DNA of 64,000 nt from Acuticoccus kalidii (GTDB lineage: Bacteria > Pseudomonadota > Alphaproteobacteria > Rhizobiales > Amorphaceae), in contig NZ_JAKGCS010000025.1 of assembly GCF_021556395.1 (NCBI RefSeq), positions 62,001-126,000 on the forward strand. The letters are read 5' to 3'. Shown piece after piece: positions 26,906-35,474 of this stretch (the first letter of the stretch is position 1; each line of letters opens with the position of its first letter). A model generated the notes under the pieces. It did no database searches, was not told the origin of the DNA, and was given only the letters and a program-made list of their open reading frames with translations. Made by a program: the position numbers and the translations under genes.

Positions 26906-29900
26906 TTACTCGGCCGCTTCGGTGATCGTTCCGTCCCGTCCGCGTTTGTCGGCGCGCGTCGCGGCCTCTTCGTCGGGCCGTTTGGTCCGAGCGAGGACGG
27001 GGGCATAGACGTCGGGCGGCGTGCGCTCTTCGTGCGGTTCGCGATCCGGCTCCGGCGCGGGCGGCGTTCGCGGCTCGATCCGCCTCAGCGACGGCGCCGG
27101 CAGGGCGGCGGAGGCCGCCACCGCATCCGCCGGGCCCATTCCTGCCGCCCCGGCGCCTCCAGCCGTGGCCGGGGTCCACGCGCGGCCACGGGCCCGGGCG
27201 AGGGCGCGCGACACCGTCTCCGGCATGGCGAGCATCACCGGGACGACCACGAGGGTGAGGATCGTCGAGAACGCGAGGCCGGCGATGATCGCGGTCGAGA
27301 GCTGCACCCACCAGATCGCGGTGATGCCGCCGACGGCGACCGTGCGGGTGAAGAAGTCGAGGTTCACCTGTGTCGCCATCGGGATGAGGCCGGCGATCGT
27401 GGTGATCGTCGTGAGGAGGATCGGCCGGACACGCTGGGCCGCGGTGGCGAGCACGGCGGTCAATTTGTCCGGCTGTTCGAGCCGTTCGCGATTGTAGGTG
27501 TCGATGAGGACGATCGCGTTGTTCACGACGATGCCGGCGAGCGCGATCACGCCCGTCCCGGTCATGATGACGGAGAATTTCTGTCCGGTGATCAGCATCC
27601 CGAGGAGGACGCCGAAGACGGAGAGGATGATCGTGAGGAGCGTCAGCGCCGTCTGGTAGAACGAATTGAACTGCGTCACGAGGACGAGGAACATCATCAC
27701 CAAAGACGCGATCATCGCCTTCATCAGGAAGGAGAAGCTCTCGGCCTGGTCCTCGTTCGCCCCACGGAACTTGAAGTGGACGCCGGCGGGCCAATCCTGC
27801 GCCTTCACCCATTCGTCGAGCTCGGCGATCTTGGCGTTGAGGTCATAGCCTTCCTCGCCGAGCACGTCGGCCTTCACCGTCATGGCGAAGAGCCCGTCGA
27901 TGCTGGTGATCGACGAGACGCGCTGTTGCGGCGTGATGTGGAGGAAGTTCGAGACCGGCACCTGGCCGTTCGGGGTCTGGATGCGCAGATCGCCGAACTG
28001 GGCGAGCGTGCGGTCCGCCTCCGGGAAGCGCACGCGGATATCGATCTGATCCTCCGAATCATCCGGCTGATACTCCGAAAGGAGCACGCCGTTGGTGACG
28101 AACTGGATGATCTGGCCGACGGTCTGCACGTCCGCGCCGAAACGGCCGGCCTCCTGGCGGTCGATCTCGAGCTGCCACTCGATGCCGGGGAGCGGCCGGT
28201 CGTCCTCGATGTCGCGCAGACCCTCGACGGTATCGACATGGGCGCGAACGCGCTCGATCGTCTCGACGAGGGTCGCATAGTTGCTGGCCGAGACCTGGAG
28301 CTGAATATCCTTGCCGGTCGGCGGGCCGCCCTGGATCTCGCGCACCTCGGTCTTGGTGCCGGCAAAGTCGGTCCGGGCGCGGATGTCGTCGAAGATTTCG
28401 CTCGCGGGACGGCGGCAGCAATATTCGACAAGCTCGATCTGCAACGTTCCGATCACGTCCGCCGGTTTCTCGCCGCCGCCGTCGAGAAGACCGCCGCCGG
28501 TGGCCTCGCCGCCGGAGGGGAAGGCGTTCGTCACCACATTGTCGACGCCGTCGATCGCGAGCACCTCCGCCTCGACCTCGGAGACGAGGGCGAGGGCCTG
28601 TCGCGCGCTCATATTGCCGCGCGCGGAGACCATCACGACCGCGACGTCCGGCTCCTCCTCGACGAAGAATTCGACGCCGGAATTGTTGCCCATGAAGGCC
28701 GCCATGATGGCCGCGGCGACGCCGACCACGAAGACCACCGTGACGACGAAGCCGCCGACGCTGCCCGCGAGCCCGCGCAGGAGGCGGACATAGATCCGGG
28801 TCGGCCCGCGAACATTGTCGACGTCGAACGGACCGGTGTGCGCGGCGGAGCGGGCGGGAGCACGATCGCTCCCCCAGCGCTTGGCAAGGCGCGACGCGAC
28901 GATCGTCGCGACCAGGAAGGCGCCCGCGGCCGCCACGTATTGGAGGGGACCGGCGGCGGCGAGGGCGATCATCGCGGCCGCACCCGCCGCCATCCCGGCG
29001 ACGAGGCCGATGATGACGGCATTCGACAGCACCGAGCCGACCACCGGCAGGAAGACGAGGGCGGTGATCAGGGCGATCGTCAGGACGATGATCACCATGA
29101 TCGGCAGGTAGCTCATGAACTCGCCCGCGACGCCCGGCCACAAGAGCATCGGCAAGAACGCGATCAGCGTCGTCGCGGTGGAGGAGATCAGCGGCCACGA
29201 CATGAGGTGCGCGGCCTGGCGGAACGCTTCGCTCCGGCTGTCGCCCTCCGCGATGCGCCTGTCGGCGAACTCGACCATCACGATCGCGCCGTCGACGAGA
29301 AGGCCGACGGTGAGGACGAGGCCGAACATCACCATCATGTTGACCGTCATCCCGAGCCCGGACAGCACCAGGAACCCGAGAAGGATCGAGGTCGGGATCG
29401 CGATACCGACGAGAAGGGCGGAGCGGAAGCCGAGCGCGGCGACGATCACGATCATCACGAGGACGATCGCCGTCGAGATCGAGGCTTCGAGCCCGCCGAG
29501 CACCTCGTAGATGAAGCTCGACTGATCGAGCAGATAGTCGATCTTGATCGTCTCCGGCCAATCGGCGGTCGCCTCGTCGACGACGGCGCGCACCGCGTCG
29601 TTGTTCTCGATGATGTTCTCGCCGAGACGCTTGACGACGTTGATGGTGATCGCCGGCCGCCCGTTGACGCGGGTGAAGTTGGTCGGATCCTTGAACGAGC
29701 GGCGCACCTGCGCGATGTCGCCGACGGTGACGATCCCGTCCGCGTCCTGCTTCACCACCATGTTGGCGACGTCGCTCGGCTCTTCCACGAGGCCGGGGAC
29801 CTTCACCGAGAAGCGGCCCTCGCCGGTGTCGAGGAAGCCGGCGGGCACCAAGGCGTTGTTGCGCGAGAGGCGCTGGAGAAGGTCGACCGGCTCGAGCCGG

Positions 29901-30484
29901 TAGCTCTCCATCAAGGTGCGATCGATGATGACCTCGAGCTGCTCCTCGCGCTCGCCCGACAAATCGGCGGAGAGAACGCTCGGGATCGCCTCGATCTGGT
30001 CCTTCAGCCGCCGGGCGTTTTGGAACAGCGTGCGCTCCGGCACGTCGCCGGAAAGGGCGACGATGATGGTCGGCACGAGCGAGAAGTTGGTCTCGGTGAT
30101 GGTCGGCTCGTCGGCATCGGCCGGCAGCTCGGCCTTGGCGCGGTCGACCTTGTCGCGCACGTCGGCGAGGGCCTCGTCCTTGTCGAAATCGGCTTCGAAT
30201 TCGAGGATGATGCCGGCATGGGACTCGGACGCGGTGGCGCGGATCTCCTTCAGCCCGTCAAGGCTGCGAAGCTGGGTCTCCATCGGCTTGACGAGGAGGC
30301 GCTGGGCGTCCTCCGGCGAAATGCCCTGCTGCGTCACCGAGACATAGAAGACCGGGACGTCGATATCGGGGTTCGCCTCTTTCGGGATCGTCGTGTAGAC
30401 GACCGCGCCGCTGAGGAGCAGGAAGATCAGGAGGGTGACGACCGTCCGCGGACGGTCGAGAAACCCGTCGAGAATGGACCTCAT
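26906..30484 (-). CDS. RND-family efflux transporter permease (AcrB/HAE1-like)
   Basis: An inner-membrane proton-driven pump that, with an adaptor and an outer-membrane channel, expels drugs, lipids or metals. The N-terminal helix is followed by the porter domain (TTIPKEANPDIDVPVFYVSVT) and VNGRPAITINVVKRLGENI, and membrane blocks with NMMVMFGLVLTVGLLVDGAIV and VVNNAIVLIDTYNRERLEQ. The protein is 1192 residues, longer than the usual 1030-1080. There is an extra hydrophobic insertion between the two halves (about residues 483-545) and a disordered Pro/Ala/Glu-rich tail of about 110 residues. ATG overlaps the adaptor stop by four bases. No outer-membrane channel gene is adjacent. Confidence 0.93.
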   Translation of the reverse strand: MRSILDGFLDRPRTVVTLLIFLLLSGAVVYTTIPKEANPDIDVPVFYVSVTQQGISPEDAQRLLVKPMETQLRSLDGLKEIRATASESHAGIILEFEADFDKDEALADVRDKVDRAKAELPADADEPTITETNFSLVPTIIVALSGDVPERTLFQNARRLKDQIEAIPSVLSADLSGEREEQLEVIIDRTLMESYRLEPVDLLQRLSRNNALVPAGFLDTGEGRFSVKVPGLVEEPSDVANMVVKQDADGIVTVGDIAQVRRSFKDPTNFTRVNGRPAITINVVKRLGENIIENNDAVRAVVDEATADWPETIKIDYLLDQSSFIYEVLGGLEASISTAIVLVMIVIVAALGFRSALLVGIAIPTSILLGFLVLSGLGMTVNMMVMFGLVLTVGLLVDGAIVMVEFADRRIAEGDSRSEAFRQAAHLMSWPLISSTATTLIAFLPMLLWPGVAGEFMSYLPIMVIIVLTIALITALVFLPVVGSVLSNAVIIGLVAGMAAGAAAMIALAAAGPLQYVAAAGAFLVATIVASRLAKRWGSDRAPARSAAHTGPFDVDNVRGPTRIYVRLLRGLAGSVGGFVVTVVFVVGVAAAIMAAFMGNNSGVEFFVEEEPDVAVVMVSARGNMSARQALALVSEVEAEVLAIDGVDNVVTNAFPSGGEATGGGLLDGGGEKPADVIGTLQIELVEYCCRRPASEIFDDIRARTDFAGTKTEVREIQGGPPTGKDIQLQVSASNYATLVETIERVRAHVDTVEGLRDIEDDRPLPGIEWQLEIDRQEAGRFGADVQTVGQIIQFVTNGVLLSEYQPDDSEDQIDIRVRFPEADRTLAQFGDLRIQTPNGQVPVSNFLHITPQQRVSSITSIDGLFAMTVKADVLGEEGYDLNAKIAELDEWVKAQDWPAGVHFKFRGANEDQAESFSFLMKAMIASLVMMFLVLVTQFNSFYQTALTLLTIILSVFGVLLGMLITGQKFSVIMTGTGVIALAGIVVNNAIVLIDTYNRERLEQPDKLTAVLATAAQRVRPILLTTITTIAGLIPMATQVNLDFFTRTVAVGGITAIWWVQLSTAIIAGLAFSTILTLVVVPVMLAMPETVSRALARARGRAWTPATAGGAGAAGMGPADAVAASAALPAPSLRRIEPRTPPAPEPDREPHEERTPPDVYAPVLARTKRPDEEAATRADKRGRDGTITEAAE

Positions 30485-31566
30485 GCCCCCTCACTCTCGG
30501 CGACCGGGTCGACGAGCTGTCCGTCCACCACATAATCCTGGCCGACGGTGATCAGCTTGACCGTTTCGGGAAGGCCGGACACCCAGAAACCGTCGGTGTC
30601 TTGCGTGACGATCTTCACCGGCGCGAAACTCACGCGGTTCTCCGCATCGACGGTGCGCACGCCGAGCTGTCCGGCATCGTCGAGCGTGAGGACGCCGGGG
30701 GAGACGCGGTGCGCTGTGATCGGGGGCAGCGGAATGCGTGCCTCCGCGGTGACGCCGTCGCGCAGCGCGCGATCGGAATTGGGCACGCGGATTTCCACCG
30801 TGAAGGTGCGCGTGTCAGTGTTCGCGGTGCTCGACACATAATGGACCGTGCCGTTGACGGTCTCGCCGGTGAGGAGCCGGACCTCCGCCTCGACGCCGGG
30901 TGACACGAGCGGAATTTCGCGTTCCGAGACCTGTCCCGTCACCACGATCGGGTCGGCATCGACGATCGTCGCGCAGAGGCCGCCGACGGCGACCACCGAA
31001 CCGACATCGGTGAGCGGATCCTGGACGATGCCGGCGATCGGGGCCGTGACGATGGTGCGGGCGAGCTCCTGCTCGGCGGCGGCGACGACGGCGACGGCGG
31101 CATCGCGCGCGGCTTTGGTGGCGGCGACGCGGGTATCCGATTCGAAGCCTCGTCCGCGCAATTTGCTGGCGGCGGCGAAGTCGAGTTCGGCCTTTTCGGC
31201 TTCGGCCTTCGCCTGGGCGAGCTGGGCCTGGCGGACGCCCTCGTCGATCCGGCACAGCACGTCGCCGACCTCGACGGCGGTGCCGCGATCGACCGGCCGT
31301 TCGTCGACCCGCCCCGCCGTCTCGGCGGCGACGGTGACGAGCGCATCGGCGCGCGTGCGACCGCGCATGGTGAGGGCCCGCGGCCGCTCTTCGGCCTCGA
31401 TCGACTTGACGCGCACGCGGAAGGGGGCGGCCTGCGCCTCGGTCCGCTCGGCCGGCGGCCGTCGGACCGCCTCCTCGGCGGTGCCGGAGACGATCATGTC
31501 GCCCGTCACCATCCAGGCCGTGATCGCGCCGGCGATCGCGAGGGAAAGGATCAGTTGGGTTCTCAT
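30481..31566 (-). CDS. RND efflux periplasmic adaptor (membrane fusion protein)
   Basis: A 361-residue adaptor that bridges the RND pump to the outer-membrane channel. It has an N-terminal signal anchor (LILSLAIAGAITAWMV), then a lipoyl half-motif (RVDERPVDRGTAVEVGDVLCRID), an Ala/Glu/Lys-rich coiled-coil hairpin (about residues 110-165), the second lipoyl half (VTAPIAGIVQDPLTDVGSVV) and a beta-barrel. Its stop overlaps the RND start (ATGA), and it starts 22 bases downstream of the padR-like gene, so the three genes form one unit. Confidence 0.92.
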   Translation of the reverse strand: MRTQLILSLAIAGAITAWMVTGDMIVSGTAEEAVRRPPAERTEAQAAPFRVRVKSIEAEERPRALTMRGRTRADALVTVAAETAGRVDERPVDRGTAVEVGDVLCRIDEGVRQAQLAQAKAEAEKAELDFAAASKLRGRGFESDTRVAATKAARDAAVAVVAAAEQELARTIVTAPIAGIVQDPLTDVGSVVAVGGLCATIVDADPIVVTGQVSEREIPLVSPGVEAEVRLLTGETVNGTVHYVSSTANTDTRTFTVEIRVPNSDRALRDGVTAEARIPLPPITAHRVSPGVLTLDDAGQLGVRTVDAENRVSFAPVKIVTQDTDGFWVSGLPETVKLITVGQDYVVDGQLVDPVAESEGA

Positions 31567-31588
31567 TGATCTGCTTTCGCCTGCCGGT

Positions 31589-32167
31589 TCATTCGGCCGC
31601 TTGTGGGATATCTTGTCGCGCCATCGCGATCAGCCGGTCGCGATTGGCGTCGAGATAGTCGAGTGAGGCGGTCATACAGCTTCGGCCATAGCCGGTGATC
31701 CATCCGACGGCGGGGTTCTCGCACGCCTCCTTCTCGATGCGTTCGAGATGGGCGAGTTCGTCCCTAAGGTTTTTGCGACGCTGGTCGATCGCATCGCGCA
31801 CCACCTCCTCGGGCAGTTCGGCCGCGAATTTCGCGACCAGCAGGAAGCGGGAGCGAAAGAGGTCCGGCCCCGGCTCGCGGGAGAGCGCATCAACCAGAGC
31901 GCGGTGTCCGGTCTCCGTGATCGCGTAGACTTTCCGCGCGGGTCTGCCGGCTTGAGTCTCTTCCCGAACCGTCACATAACCCTCGTTGGCGAGGCGCGAA
32001 AGTGCCGGGTAGATCGACCCGTAGCTCGCATCGACGAAATAGCGATAGTCGCCCTCGACCGATCCTTTCTTGATCTCGTAACCCGTCGCTTCCCCGTGGT
32101 GGAGGATCGCGAGACACAAGGTGCTGACGGGGCTCAATTGGTCGGCGGACAAAGGCGTCTCTCCCAA
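31589..32167 (-). CDS. PadR-family transcriptional regulator
   Basis: A 192-residue repressor-type protein. The winged helix contains ILHHGEATGYEIKKGS and DASYGSIYPALSRLANEGYVTV, the PadR recognition region, then GRPARKVYAITETGHRAL, the wing. A helical C-terminal dimerisation domain follows (QRRKNLRDELAHLERIEKEA). The start is TTG at 32167, because no ATG fits; a later TTG is possible. It leads the efflux operon on the minus strand and probably represses its own operon through the inverted repeat just upstream. Confidence 0.88.
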   Translation of the reverse strand: MGETPLSADQLSPVSTLCLAILHHGEATGYEIKKGSVEGDYRYFVDASYGSIYPALSRLANEGYVTVREETQAGRPARKVYAITETGHRALVDALSREPGPDLFRSRFLLVAKFAAELPEEVVRDAIDQRRKNLRDELAHLERIEKEACENPAVGWITGYGRSCMTASLDYLDANRDRLIAMARQDIPQAAE

Positions 32168-32187
32168 GGCGGTATATACTCGACCGA

Positions 32188-32219
32188 TATATCTCAGCCC
32201 GATATGGCGGGTCGATATA
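32188..32219 (-). promoter_or_regulatory. Probable PadR operator
   Basis: TATATC at 32188-32193 and GATATA at 32214-32219 form an inverted repeat, extended inward by CCC and GGG and centred near GATATGG. Further palindromes (GTATATAC at 32172-32179, GATATATC at 32186-32193) crowd the same stretch. It lies 20 bases upstream of the padR start in an AT-rich island between padR and speD. Confidence 0.5.
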
Positions 32220-32274
32220 AAAACTCAAGGGTGTGTCACGCTGTAACCGTGCGCGCTGAGTGCGCCTTTTTTCC

Positions 32275-32303
32275 TTGAAATCGCCGGATATGTTGCTTAT
32301 CCT
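32275..32303 (+). promoter_or_regulatory. Probable speD promoter
   Basis: TTGAAA at 32275-32280 and TATCCT at 32298-32303 are separated by exactly 17 bases. Transcription would start near 32310, giving a 5' leader of about 33 bases. Confidence 0.5.
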
Positions 32304-32342
32304 GCTTTCACTCGAAACATTTCTGGGGTGAACGGGGCGCGG

Positions 32343-32804
32343 ATGGCACAACACCGCCTTTCTGCTGACGCGACGGACGTTGTCGTGGAGCTTGATGCAA
32401 CTGACGAAGCGCCTGCGGCGATCGCGTCGAGTGAGGATCACTTGATGCTGCGCCGTGGTGTGCGCTGCGCCGGGGCACATCTCATCGTGGACGTGTATGG
32501 TGGCGATCGTCTGGACGATCTGGAGCATATCGAGACGACGCTGAAGCGCTGTGTCGAGGTCGCCGGGGCGACGCTCCTCCATGTGCACCTCCACCATTTC
32601 GACGAGAATGGAGGCGTGTCCGGCGTCGCGGTGCTCGCGGAAAGCCATATCTCGATCCACTCCTGGCCGGAGCACAGTTACGCCGCGCTCGACATCTTCA
32701 TGTGCGGCGATACCCAGCCCGAGGCCTGTGTCGACGTGTTGCGCGAGGCCTTCTCTCCCGACCGGATCGCCGTCAGCGAGTTCTTGCGCGGTCGCGGCGT
32801 CTGA
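32343..32804 (+). CDS. speD: S-adenosylmethionine decarboxylase proenzyme
   Basis: This pyruvoyl enzyme decarboxylates S-adenosylmethionine to supply the aminopropyl donor for spermidine. The 153-residue proenzyme has the self-cleavage site between Glu100 and Ser101 in AESHISIHSWPE; Ser101 becomes the pyruvoyl group, and His106 and Cys121 are the usual processing and catalytic residues. It is the short bacterial type, sometimes called speH. ATG at 32343 is chosen; an in-frame GTG at 32328 is the alternative. speE begins two bases after its stop. Confidence 0.95.
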   Translation: MAQHRLSADATDVVVELDATDEAPAAIASSEDHLMLRRGVRCAGAHLIVDVYGGDRLDDLEHIETTLKRCVEVAGATLLHVHLHHFDENGGVSGVAVLAESHISIHSWPEHSYAALDIFMCGDTQPEACVDVLREAFSPDRIAVSEFLRGRGV

Positions 32805-32806
32805 TC

Positions 32807-33667
32807 GTGGGCAGCGAAGAGGATTGGGTCGTCGAGCACATCAATGACGCGTTCGGCTTCCGCACCGCCTTGAAGGCGGTCGGCGGGGTTCGCATGATCG
32901 ACAGCGCGCAGCAGCTCGCCGTCTTCGAGAACCCCACCTTCGGCCGCGTCATGATCCTCGACGGCGCCTATCAGATCACCACGGCCGACGAGTTCGTCTA
33001 TCACGAGATGATGGCGCACGTGCCGCTCTTCGCCCATGGCGCGGCGCGGGACGTGCTCGTCATCGGCGGCGGTGACGGCGGGGTGGCGCGGGAGATCCTG
33101 CGCCACGACACCGTCCGGTCGCTGACGATGGTCGAGATCGACCGGGCGGTGGTGGATCTCGCGCTCGAGATCTTTCCCGAGGTGTCGGCCGGCGCGTTCG
33201 ACGACCCGCGACTTGCGCTCGTGATCGACGATGGCGCCGCCTTCGCCGCGCGGGCCGAGGGGCGCTATGACGTGATCATCGTCGATGCGCCCGATCCGAT
33301 CGGCGCAGGCGCGGCCCTCTTCACGCCCGCCTTCTATGCCGGTTGCCGCGCGATGCTGCGGCCGGGCGGGGTGATGGTGACGCAGTCGGGTATGCCCTTC
33401 CTGGCGGCCGACTGGCTGCCGGGCCACGCGGCGAATTTGCGGAGCGTGTTCGCCGACGTCGCCTTTTTCCTCACCACGGTGCCGACTTATACCGGCGGCC
33501 CGATGGCGCACGGCTTCTCGACCGACGATGCCGCCTTGAAGGCGGTCCCGGTCGAGGTCCTCGCCGAACGACACGCGAGGACCGGGCTGCGCATGCGCTA
33601 TTGGTCGCCGCAGGTCCATTCAGCCGCCTTCGCGCTTCCGCCCTATGTCGAGGCGGTGGTCGGATAA
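32807..33667 (+). CDS. speE: Spermidine synthase (polyamine aminopropyltransferase)
   Basis: This enzyme transfers the aminopropyl group from decarboxylated S-adenosylmethionine to putrescine. The 286-residue protein has FENPTFGRVMILDGAYQITT, then ADEFVYHEMMAHVP, VIGGGDGGVAREIL (cofactor binding) and IIVDAPDPIGAGAALF (catalytic Asp region). GTG at 32807 follows the speD stop by two bases and gives the expected N-terminus; an upstream frame overlapping speD is not needed. With speD it forms a two-gene spermidine operon. Confidence 0.95.
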   Translation: MGSEEDWVVEHINDAFGFRTALKAVGGVRMIDSAQQLAVFENPTFGRVMILDGAYQITTADEFVYHEMMAHVPLFAHGAARDVLVIGGGDGGVAREILRHDTVRSLTMVEIDRAVVDLALEIFPEVSAGAFDDPRLALVIDDGAAFAARAEGRYDVIIVDAPDPIGAGAALFTPAFYAGCRAMLRPGGVMVTQSGMPFLAADWLPGHAANLRSVFADVAFFLTTVPTYTGGPMAHGFSTDDAALKAVPVEVLAERHARTGLRMRYWSPQVHSAAFALPPYVEAVVG

Positions 33668-33685
33668 AGCGAGCCGGGCGATCGA

Positions 33686-33703
33686 AGCGGCGTCGGCGCC
33701 GCT
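33686..33703 (+). terminator. Hairpin after speE, possible terminator
   Basis: A 7-base stem (AGCGGCG at 33686-33692, CGCCGCT at 33697-33703) with a 4-base loop lies 18 bases after the speE stop and before tRNA-Val. There is no T-run. Confidence 0.3.
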
Positions 33704-33781
33704 CGCGCCCGCGGAAATCCTGGATTTGTCGCGGGCGACACTTGGCCGGTCGGTCAGGGCGCGCTATGGCCTTCGCGGTCC

Positions 33782-33858
33782 GGGCGGTTAGCTCAGCTGG
33801 TTAGAGCGGCTGGTTTACACCCAGTAGGTCGGGGGTTCGAATCCCTCACCGCCCACCA
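33782..33858 (+). tRNA. tRNA-Val (anticodon UAC)
   Basis: A complete 77-base cloverleaf including the encoded CCA. The acceptor stem pairs GGGCGGT (33782-33788) with ACCGCCC (33848-33854). D-arm TTAGCTCAGCTGGTTAGAG, anticodon stem GCTGG/CCAGT with loop TTTACAC, and T-arm GGGGGTTCGAATCCC are all visible. The anticodon TAC reads GUA and other valine codons. It is a single tRNA between speE and the PhoD-like gene. Confidence 0.97.
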
Positions 33859-33998
33859 TCTCCTCCACCTTTGCGAAACGGTTCGTTTGCCCTCGGCGGG
33901 GAGGGCGCGACATCCCGCCCGCGCGCCGGGGGCATCGCACACGGCGTATGGCGCACCTACTTACCTCTCGTCCTGTTCGTCCACCGCCTCCCGGAGCC

Positions 33999-35441
33999 AT
34001 GGCCTCGTACGCTGCACCCGATACCCCGATACCCGTCGCCGGTCCCTTCCTCTTCATGCGCTCCCACCGCCCGGACCGTGTCACCCTCGCGGCGATCCGC
34101 GTCGGGCCGGAGGGGTTCGAGGCGGGTGAGGTGCGCACGCCGTTCGGCCAGTTTCCCGGCGAACGGCTCGCCTCCCGTCTCGGCCGCGACGTCGTCCGCT
34201 ATACGTTCGACGTGCCCGCCACCGCCGAGGCCTGGTACGAGGTGGGGGACGAGCGCTATCCGGTGAACGCCGCGTTCGAGGGCGATCTCGCGATCGCCTT
34301 CGCCTCGTGCAACGGGCAGGAGCATGGCGACGAGGCGCGCGAGGAGGCCGAGCGCAATCTGATGTGGGGCCGCCTCGGCGAGCGCCATCGCGCGCGCCCC
34401 TTCAATCTCCTCCTCCATGGCGGCGACCAGATCTACGCGGACGAGGTCTCCCTCGCGCATCCCGCGTCCGCCGAGTGGCCGGACGAGATCCCCGACGTGT
34501 CCGGCCCGGAGGCGGAGGCGCTCGCCGAGGCGCTGCGCGACGGCTTCTTCCGCCGCTATGTCGACCAGTTCATCCATGCCGAATTCGCCTGGGTCGCAGC
34601 GCGCATCCCCTCGCTCGCGATCTGGGACGATCACGACATTTGCGATGGCTGGGGCTCGCTGCGCGCGAGGAAGCTCGATTCGGTGGTGGGCCGGACGATC
34701 TTCGATGCGGCGCGCGACATGGCTCTAATCTTCCAGTTCGGCGCGCGGCCGGACGAGGTGCCCGAGATCGCCATCGACCGAACCGGCCGCAGTCTTGGCT
34801 GGGCGGTCGATCTTCCGGGCCTCATGGTCGTCGCCCCGGATCTTCGCTCAGAGCGCCGTCCCGACCGGGTGATGGGGGAGGCCGGATGGTCGGGCCTGCG
34901 GGCCTGTCTCGGCGGGGTCGAAGGCGGCAAGGTGCTGCTCGTCTCCTCCGTACCCGCGCTCGGCCCGCGCCTGTCGGTGGTCGAGCGCCTCATGAGCCTC
35001 ACGCCCTGGATGGAGAAATACGAGGACGACCTTCGCGACCAGTGGCAAAGCCATGCCCACCGCGAGGAATGGTGCGACTTCCTCTCCGAATTGATGAGGG
35101 TCCACGAGCGCGACGGGGCGAGCGTCACGGTGCTCTCCGGCGAGATCCACCTCGCGACGCGGGCGCACATGGAGACGGCGGCGGGCGCGCTTCACCAGCT
35201 CGTCGCCTCCGGGATCGCCCATCCCGCTCCGCCCGCGGCCTATGCGAAGGTCCTCGGGGCGCTCGCCTCGTTCGGCGAAGCGCCGCTCCCCGGTCATCCG
35301 ATCCGGATCGAGCCCCTGCCGGGCCAGTGGGCGCGTTATATCGCCGAGCGCAACTTCCTCGTCCTCACCCGTGAGGGGGATGCATGGGAAGCGGTGTGGG
35401 ATCTTGAGAAATCGGGGCCGACCCCGGCGCTTCCCATCTGA
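33999..35441 (+). CDS. PhoD-like alkaline phosphatase family protein
   Basis: A roughly 480-residue metallophosphoesterase-like protein. FASCNGQEHGD, LLLHGGDQIYADE, LAIWDDHDICDGWGS and VTVLSGEIHLATRA mark the metal-binding segments of the PhoD family in order. No Tat or Sec signal peptide is evident, unlike classical secreted PhoD, so a cytoplasmic phosphodiesterase or phosphatase is possible. ATG at 33999 is chosen from where the fold starts; ATG at 33948 is also in frame. It converges with the dienelactone hydrolase-like gene 33 bases away. Confidence 0.85.
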   Translation: MASYAAPDTPIPVAGPFLFMRSHRPDRVTLAAIRVGPEGFEAGEVRTPFGQFPGERLASRLGRDVVRYTFDVPATAEAWYEVGDERYPVNAAFEGDLAIAFASCNGQEHGDEAREEAERNLMWGRLGERHRARPFNLLLHGGDQIYADEVSLAHPASAEWPDEIPDVSGPEAEALAEALRDGFFRRYVDQFIHAEFAWVAARIPSLAIWDDHDICDGWGSLRARKLDSVVGRTIFDAARDMALIFQFGARPDEVPEIAIDRTGRSLGWAVDLPGLMVVAPDLRSERRPDRVMGEAGWSGLRACLGGVEGGKVLLVSSVPALGPRLSVVERLMSLTPWMEKYEDDLRDQWQSHAHREEWCDFLSELMRVHERDGASVTVLSGEIHLATRAHMETAAGALHQLVASGIAHPAPPAAYAKVLGALASFGEAPLPGHPIRIEPLPGQWARYIAERNFLVLTREGDAWEAVWDLEKSGPTPALPI

Positions 35442-35474
35442 AGACGCCGCGCGCCGGTGAGGCGGCGCACCCGG

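Noticed and set aside
27032..30535. Long plus-strand frame opposite the RND gene
   Set aside because: The composition is skewed to Asp, Arg, His and Glu with no domain, while the minus strand encodes a full RND pump.
32232..32279. Short frame (starting GTG, ending FFP) with a T-run upstream of speD, a possible polyamine leader
   Set aside because: The hairpin before the T-run has only four pairs, the codons show no run of a relevant amino acid, and the speD promoter candidate lies downstream of it.
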